Source of the DNA: Pseudovirgaria hyperparasitica
Lineage: Eukaryota > Ascomycota > Dothideomycetes > Acrospermales > Acrospermaceae
Assembly: GCF_010093815.1 (NCBI RefSeq)
Contig: NW_022985558.1
Location: 1,399,854 to 1,463,853, forward strand
Direction of reading: 5' to 3'
Length of the DNA: 64,000 nucleotides
The number at the start of each line of letters is the position of its first letter. Within the stretch, counting starts at the first letter, position 1. Shown here piece by piece: positions 58,047-64,000 of this stretch. The notes beneath the pieces were generated by a model. It made no database searches. It had not been told where the DNA came from and worked only from the letters and a program-made list of their open reading frames with translations. The position numbers were made by a program, and so were the translations under genes.

Positions 58047-60726
58047 ATGCCGACTACACCCGAGGAGATTCTTGCAGACACTGTCCTCCACAACGTCAAA
58101 AGCAATGTCTACCCCGATTCTGACAATATTACATCTGCCAATATATCGCCTTCTGCCTTAAACACGTTATTGGCTGGGCTATCCCACGCACAGGAGAGTA
58201 TAAGAGTAGGACTTTGATTTCTATATCCCGCCATGCTTAGCTAAGAACCTGCTCTAGGATGAAGTTAGAATCCTAGGCCACGGCGCCGCTCCTGATATCG
58301 ATGGTTGGATCAAACAAGCCAAGCAATTACAAGCAGACATCGAGCGTTCGAAGGCAACCGCCCGCGATATAGTGAAGGAGGCTGAGATTGCCAAAGATCT
58401 CCACAGTAGGGTCCAAGGCGCCGTAAGGAAGGTTGTCATGTTAGAGAATGAGTTGGTATTTAACGAGTCGCTTGCCGGAACAATAGAACATGCAGTGATC
58501 ATCACCGGCACGCTGCAAACGGCGAAAGATGCCATAGATCAAAATCAGATTTCTGTCGCATTGGAGAACGTACAAAAAGCAGAAATGGGTTTGAGTCGTT
58601 TGCGTACATTAGACAACACCAGAGCGTTTGGTATTCTTCAGAAACAAGTCGAACAGCTCAAGTCACGCGTCATTGATATCTTGAATGATTGCTGGAAAGA
58701 GCTCATTGTAGTCGATCCTTCGCAGAAATTCATGACTATCAAGAAGGAGATCAAACGTGCGTAGGATGCGACGAACACTGTTTTTATCGCTAAAGTTGGG
58801 ACAGGACAGAGCATCATCACCATTGATGACGCTGTTAAGGCAATGATGTCCCTGGATCTCTTAGACACCGCAATCGATCGATTGTCGAAGGACCTAGACA
58901 AAATCGTCTTTGCACCTCGGTTGTCTTATGACGCGACACACCAGCCGTACACAATCTCTATACGTGACAACAACATCATTGTATCGGAAAAGAAGCCAAA
59001 TCCTACCGTTTCAAACACTTTGGCAGACGTCAGTCTGATTGTGGAATATCTGAACGCACGATTTCCAACTACGATCAGTCTTCCTCTATCGGCCAAACTT
59101 CTACCGCTGATCACAGCCCGCCTGGTATCAGGCTGGCTAGAAAGCTCCATACCAGTATCCCTACAAGATATCCCTATGTTCCAGGGTACGGTAGCGCATC
59201 TTCAAGGCCTGATTGAAAGGCTCCAAGCCTTAAACTGGGGTGGCGCGGACCAGCTGGCCGCATGGGTGAATGAGATTCCAGCATTATGGCTAGCCAAACG
59301 AAAAGAGGTCGCATTGGCCAGTATCAGAAAGTTGTGTAAGAACGGTGTCACCAGCAAACGTGCTGTGGAGCGTGCGGAAACGCAGATTATATCTGGTATA
59401 GCCACGAATACATCTCCTGCTGCTCAGAAAGATGAGGATGACTGGGGTGCTGAATGGGGTGATTATGAGGACAGAAATGGCCAAAGCGAATTTGAGCCCT
59501 CTTCTGCAGCTGAACAAAGCAACAAAGATGAGGATGCAAGTTCATGGGACTGGCACAAGGACAACCGTATGGAGGACAAGGAAGCGGTGCCTAAATATGA
59601 GACAGAAGCCGACGCAGAGGATGACGAAGCTGAAGCTTGGGGCTGGGGTGATGATGACGCCGACGAAAAGTCGTGTGATGCCTCTGCTGCCCCAACCAGC
59701 CCAGACAAGTCAAAGAGAGCCATCGAAATAAAAGGTCTTCAGCCAAGTGATATCCCGGAAGGACGAGAACTCACTCTCCGTGAAACATACACCGTGACCG
59801 CCATTCCAGACGCGATTATCGATACGATCGTTCACCTCGTCGCAGACGTTGAACAGCTCCACACACCCAGCTTCTCCGACTGTACCATCGCGCCCGCCGC
59901 AAAGGCCCTTTACACGCTACCCTCCCTCATACTCGCCATGTATCGCGCTGTTGCCGCGAGCTTCTATTCCACCGAAGCAGGAAACATGCTGATCTATAAC
60001 GACTGCACTCGTCTCGCCGACCGTCTGCGTATGTTTCTTTCGGATCAGGCGACGAAGGACCGAACGTCCACTCTATCACGTTCAGCACGTGCGTTCACCC
60101 AATTAAATTTGAATAGCGAGATCAAGGCAATCGAAGGCTTTGGCAAACGTGCCTACGGTCGCGAAATGAAGTCCCAGCGCACAATAATTTGTGACCTCCT
60201 TGACGGTGCTCAAGCCTTTAGTAATTGCAGTGTGCAGCCATATAAGTCCGGATGTGACAGTGCAGTCGCAATCACCGTTGACCGCATTCGAAAGATCAAT
60301 AAGCAATGGGTTGAGGTACTGTCACATTCTGCGCGATTACAGTCTCTTGGATCTGTACTATCTGCGGTGACGAGTAAGATGATAATAGATATTGAAGACA
60401 TGAGCGACATATCTGAAGAAGAATCACGATGCTTACGACATTATTGTCAGGAGATTGCAAAAGTAGGTGATATCTTCGGCCCAGAAAGCCCAAAGGCGGA
60501 GGCGCGAAAAGACCTGACTGGCATATATACTCCGAATTGGCTTAAGTTCCAGTACCTGTCTGAGATCTTGGATAGTTCGCTGGCAGACATCAAATTTCTA
60601 TGGTCTGATGGAGAGCTCAAGTTCGAATTTGAAGCCGATGAGGTCATCGATCTGATCAAAGCCCTTTTCTCTGAAAGCGATCACAGGAGGCGAGCCGTAG
60701 CAGAGATCAGGAATAGTACAAAGTAG
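58047..60726 (+). CDS. ZW10: ZW10/Dsl1 vesicle-tethering subunit
   Basis: Protein of 859 aa; exons 58047-58205, 58258-58756 and 58805-60726 (introns 52 and 48 bp). Intron 2 has a GTGCGT donor; without its removal the frame has a TAG at 58762. ZW10/Dsl1 proteins are part of the tethering complex that captures COPI vesicles at the endoplasmic reticulum. The N-terminal third is helical (LENELVFNESLAGTIEHAV), as in the family. Around residues 428-505 is an acidic, Trp-rich stretch (DDWGAEWGDYED, SSWDWHKDN, EAWGWGDDDADE) like the Dsl1 'lasso' that binds coatomer; W-x-W motifs are visible. The C-terminal part (LTLRETYTVTAIPDAIIDTI, KALYTLPSLILAMYRAVA) fits the conserved ZW10 core. Confidence 0.9.
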
Positions 60727-60837
60727 ACTGGCGATGAATTGAGTTAGATCTAGCAACAACGGAAGCCTCTCCCGTCTGTACTAGAATTCGCACCGTGCGT
60801 TGATCTTTCAACACGTCCCCATGGGAGACCTCGTTGC

Positions 60838-61775
60838 TCATGCTGGTACAGACTTGATTCCTTCAACAACAAGCCCCTTATGTGGGTCAATCCTCGAATA
60901 TCCATCACCATGCTTCAATACCCACTCGTAGAACATTCCTGAGACAGTTCGGCACTCAATCTCGGGGTCTTCCACATCCTCACAAGCAGCAAAGACATCA
61001 CGCATGAATTGTCTATCGGCCTTCGCTCTGTGTGTCAAAGTAAACTGTCCGTCGAATTTTCGATGACTGCGGTACGCAAAATCATGCCGCTTACATGCCA
61101 GCCTCAAGTCGATGTCCATAATATTACGCATATCGGGTGGGAATTGGGCACATTCAGCCGTTGTCCAGTCCATGCACTCGGGCTCAGTCGTGAGCCAGCG
61201 CGCAGCGAAGTCTTCGATCGGACAGTCAAGGACTTGGGCTACGCCTGAATGATTACATTCAACAGAGGGTTCGTGATCTTTATGGTTCTCAAGATTGAAA
61301 GGATTGATGAAGCGCTTGTCGATAGCGTGTACAGTAGAATTGGTGTGATTCAATGGGTTGAGATGAGGATTGAGGTGACTTTTCCTGGGCGGAATGATAA
61401 TGAGGTCAATGTCTAGAGGGTTTGGGTTGCGTAAGGGCGTTTCAATCGAGGAAACAGGAATGTCTAACAGTTTATAAGATGAGAGCATGATGATGATAGT
61501 AAGTAGACTCACTGAAGGGCACTTGATGGAGGTATGTAGCTCTTGTCTGATGAGTTTTGAACATTTAAGGGGCTATGAATTTCTCACAAGCTGTATCTCG
61601 ACTTGTATCCATCGGGCTGAATATTTGTAGGGATTTGCACAGGCTTTCTGTTACTATGGCGGATGTTAGACTCGCTCACCTCGGGTGGAGATTAGACTCA
61701 CGGTTTCGAATTCTTGGCTGGTGCTGCAAGAACTGAAATGACGGATAAGAAGAGGATTGCAATAGCAGTCTTCAT
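60838..61775 (-). CDS. Secreted phospholipase A2-like protein
   Basis: Protein of about 242 aa in three exons: 61775-61702, 61541-61513 and 61463-60838. The first exon encodes a signal peptide (MKTAIAILFLSVISVLAAPA) that ends at a plausible cleavage site, so the protein should be secreted. The 29-nt middle exon and its CAAG acceptor are the least certain part; its phase fits both neighbours. The catalytic core is ACKRHDFAYR, the His-Asp pair of the prokaryotic/fungal (group XIV) phospholipase A2 family, followed by RAKADRQFMRDVF with the conserved Asp. Cysteines around it (CNHSG, DCPIEDF, ECMDW, ECAQF) suggest several disulfides. The expected reaction is calcium-dependent release of an sn-2 fatty acid. 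Its 3' end faces ZW10, 111 bp away. Confidence 0.85.
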
Positions 61776-62825
61776 TCTAAGCAAATCTTATGACGGTATG
61801 AATCGATAAAGGTTCGCGGGGTCAGTCGGAGGGGAACTATATTGAGTCGAACGAAGATAAGTTCTCCTCCAACTCAGTGGCAAAAGATTTCCATATGTAG
61901 CTTCCTCAATGAGGACCCATAGCTTGACAAGAGCCCAGGACCTGGAAAATCGAGCCTGACCGCGCCTTCCTTCGAGCGGATATACCTGCTTTGTGTGTAT
62001 ATACGTGTGCATAATCGTGGTTGTCAAATGACGATCTGCGTCCGTATACTCAAGCACGATAGCCAAGTGGACTACGAGACTATTTATGTCACATATATTC
62101 GGTAGTGTAGATATGCGAGAAGCACTAAGTTGTCTGTCAGGCATGTGAACTTATACTGTGTAACTAACATGCAACCACCATCGATTCTGTGAATATATCT
62201 CACGTTCGTGTTGAAGGTCGGCCACATGAAGCACACAGGAAAACATATTAAGACGATCCAAGCATAAAATCTCTTGCCATATGGTACTAACTCAGAACTT
62301 GGGCTTCATGATTATGTCGTTCCAACAAGTAAGACTTTAACATACTTATGTACTGATCACACAGCATCCTGAAGGATCTATTTGAAGAGATTTACCGGTA
62401 TTGACTTGAATATCTATTGGGTTCAACGTAGTCATTCTCATGTTCTATTTTATAATGTCTTTAAATAACATACTATTACTTTATAACGGTCGGACTCATA
62501 ATATAAAGGCCTAATAAGGTCTAATATACTCCATAAGGAGGTAATAGAAATAATTTACTGGAGTAATTACTTATAGTAGAATACGTCCTAACCTAATATC
62601 TTTAATAGGAGTCCTAGTGTCTTAATACTATATTAGGTGTATAGTCTAGTTATAACTTGGACGTAAGAGGAAGCGGTTCGACGAGCTCACACGTAAGACC
62701 AATGTCGGATTAATTACAGCCCAAAGGTCAAAAACGCGTAGTAGTTTTCGAATTCTTCCCTTTTCGCAAAAGTCCCACATGCCTTCTTAGTGTATCTAAT
62801 GATTTTGTCAGACTTCCCGTGGTCC
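61776..62825. other. Intergenic with AT-rich relic
   Basis: About 1 kb without a supported gene. Bases 62440-62650 are markedly AT-rich (TAATAT and TATTA patterns) and look like a repeat decayed by RIP-like mutation. Confidence 0.5.
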
Positions 62826-63467
62826 TCAGCCGTCATAATTGCTCTCCTCGATGCCAAACTCTACCCCAAGCCAGAGACTACATCCACCACACTGTACCCA
62901 TGCTTCTGCCAAACCCTCTCGGCTCTCTCTTTTCAGCTCTTCTTCAGTGACGACGTACCCTCTATCCATGCCACACCTGCAGTTTGTACTCCATACTTGG
63001 TCACCAGTAGTCGTCTCCTCCTCTTTCAGGTCATGAAGGTCCACCTGCTTGTATACAATGCCTTCGCTGACGTCTTCGTACTCGGGTGCAGAGATGCTAG
63101 CGCTACCACAGAAAATATGTGAGTCATGCGTACTGTGTGACCCGCGGGACTCAAGGTTATGTGTTTGACGGGTGAGGCACAGTGAGCGATCGTACTCCTT
63201 CCGTGTACCTTCGCACTTCAATATCTCGAAAGCTTCGATAATATCATCAATTGTAATATTACTGCTTTTCGTCGCTCGTGCGGAAGCGAGATCTGACACT
63301 GGATCATGGTCTAGCTGCTTCTTGTCCGGATGATGTTCGAGCAAGGCTTTATGATACGCGTTTTTGATGTCCTTGGCTGTGATGCCTCTAGGCACAGGGT
63401 CAGACTCCGACAATCTTAAATTTAGGATACCATAGTGATCCTTATAGGATGGAGTGATCTCAGGCAT
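62826..63467 (-). CDS. DPH4: Diphthamide biosynthesis protein 4 (DPH4)
   Basis: Protein of 213 aa acting in the first step of diphthamide synthesis on elongation factor 2, as electron-carrier partner and co-chaperone. It has an N-terminal J domain with the HPD motif (LLEHHPDKKQLDHD), helix 1 YKDHYGILNL and EAFEILKCEGTRKEYDRSL, then a C-terminal CSL zinc finger: CRCGMDRGYVVTEEEL and VQCGGCSLWLGVEF with CxC and CxxC ligands. This domain pair is diagnostic of DPH4 (DNAJC24, yeast Jjj3). The Met at 63467 opens MPEITPSYKDHYG; the frame is open upstream but those codons look like leader. No intron is needed. AT-rich sequence begins about 130 bp upstream. Confidence 0.9.
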   Translation of the reverse strand: MPEITPSYKDHYGILNLRLSESDPVPRGITAKDIKNAYHKALLEHHPDKKQLDHDPVSDLASARATKSSNITIDDIIEAFEILKCEGTRKEYDRSLCLTRQTHNLESRGSHSTHDSHIFCGSASISAPEYEDVSEGIVYKQVDLHDLKEEETTTGDQVWSTNCRCGMDRGYVVTEEELKRESREGLAEAWVQCGGCSLWLGVEFGIEESNYDG

Positions 63468-63599
63468 TTGCAGCCTTTCTTTGTTATCAATGAAGCAGGG
63501 ATCTGTTACGATACTGCGATACGCGAAGGTGGTGTGCTTGGTGGCTAAAAGCCAGTTAACAAAGCATACAATATGAATATCGGTACGTTGGTGCAAAAT

Positions 63600-64000
63600 A
63601 TATAGAACTATATATATCTAGCGTACTAGCATAACATAAGTAGCTCTACTATATTATACCTCATAGTCTATAGATAGAGCTCTAACAATAGAAGATTTTT
63701 TTTCTACTATATAATATATTAAATATTAAAACCTCTTTCGTACTCTCTAAGAGACTAACCTAGTTAATTTAGAGTAATATAATAATTTTTATATCTTAAT
63801 TAAAAGAGTATACTAAGTATACTAATCTCTAATATATATATATATACTTATATAGTATTAACTATATAATATTATTAATATATAAAATTTTTCTTATATA
63901 TTTATCTAGATTAAACTAATAAAAAACTTTCTATACTCTAAGGGACTAAAACTAGTTAATTTAGAGTAATATAGTAATCTATATATATTAATTAATAGAG
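63600..64000. repeat. AT-rich island with decayed direct repeat
   Basis: Nearly pure A/T sequence running to the window edge. Two related copies of a roughly 67-bp unit occur at about 63741-63808 and 63934-64000, sharing TAGTTAATTTAGAGTAATAT and a TTAATTAA-type tract, offset by about 193 bp. This composition is typical of transposon sequence after RIP. Confidence 0.8.

Noticed and set aside
58762-58764. In-frame TAG suggesting a broken ZW10 gene
   Set aside because: It lies within a 48-bp segment with GT-AG ends and correct phase, best read as an intron.
1-64000. tRNA, rRNA and CRISPR features
   Set aside because: I looked for T-loop-like GGTTCGAATCC/GGTTCGATTCC sequences and regular spaced repeats and found none that folds into a tRNA or forms an array; a covariance-model scan would be decisive.

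Overview
The window is fungal nuclear DNA, most likely from a filamentous ascomycete (Pezizomycotina). Genes are interrupted by short GT-AG introns of about 45-160 bp, gene families are typically ascomycete, and AT-rich tracts look like repeats decayed by RIP-type C-to-T mutation. A dothideomycete is my best guess but is not proven. The gene models below were assembled by eye by joining reading frames across splice sites and checking phase.

Left end (1-17.6 kb), accessory: the 3' part of a large non-ribosomal peptide synthetase whose start lies outside the window (visible order T-C-A-T-E-C-T-C-T), then a Zn2Cys6 transcription factor, an amino-acid permease and an NAD-dependent epimerase/3-beta-HSD-like dehydrogenase. 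This may be the flank of a secondary-metabolite cluster, but cluster membership of the permease and dehydrogenase is not shown. Simple repeats are dense here.

18.6-31 kb: an RCC1 homologue (Ran exchange factor), then a nearly gene-free stretch of about 9 kb. It holds a broken BCS1-like AAA ATPase pseudogene, a small unknown gene and a decayed partial copy of that gene. An APH-fold kinase-like gene follows.

31-38 kb: a secreted CAP/PR-1 protein and a secreted alpha/beta hydrolase in convergent orientation, then a divergent pair: a peroxisomal-type acyl/aryl-CoA ligase and an acyl-CoA thioesterase-like protein.

39-64 kb, mostly conserved core genes: a large disordered protein, a SAM methyltransferase, a protein that may carry a fungal STAND-type N-terminal domain, an adiponectin-receptor/haemolysin-III-like membrane protein, THOC5, an M16 metallopeptidase (Sdd3-like), ZW10/Dsl1 with an acidic tryptophan-rich segment, a secreted phospholipase A2 and DPH4. 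The last 400 bp are extremely AT-rich and contain a decayed direct repeat.

I found no tRNA, rRNA or CRISPR array. The strongest items for follow-up are the A-less C-T-C-T tail of the synthetase with a terminal carrier domain lacking its serine, the BCS1-like pseudogene with a Walker A glycine-to-cysteine change, and the decaying duplication beside it. I did not find a clearly new multi-gene system.
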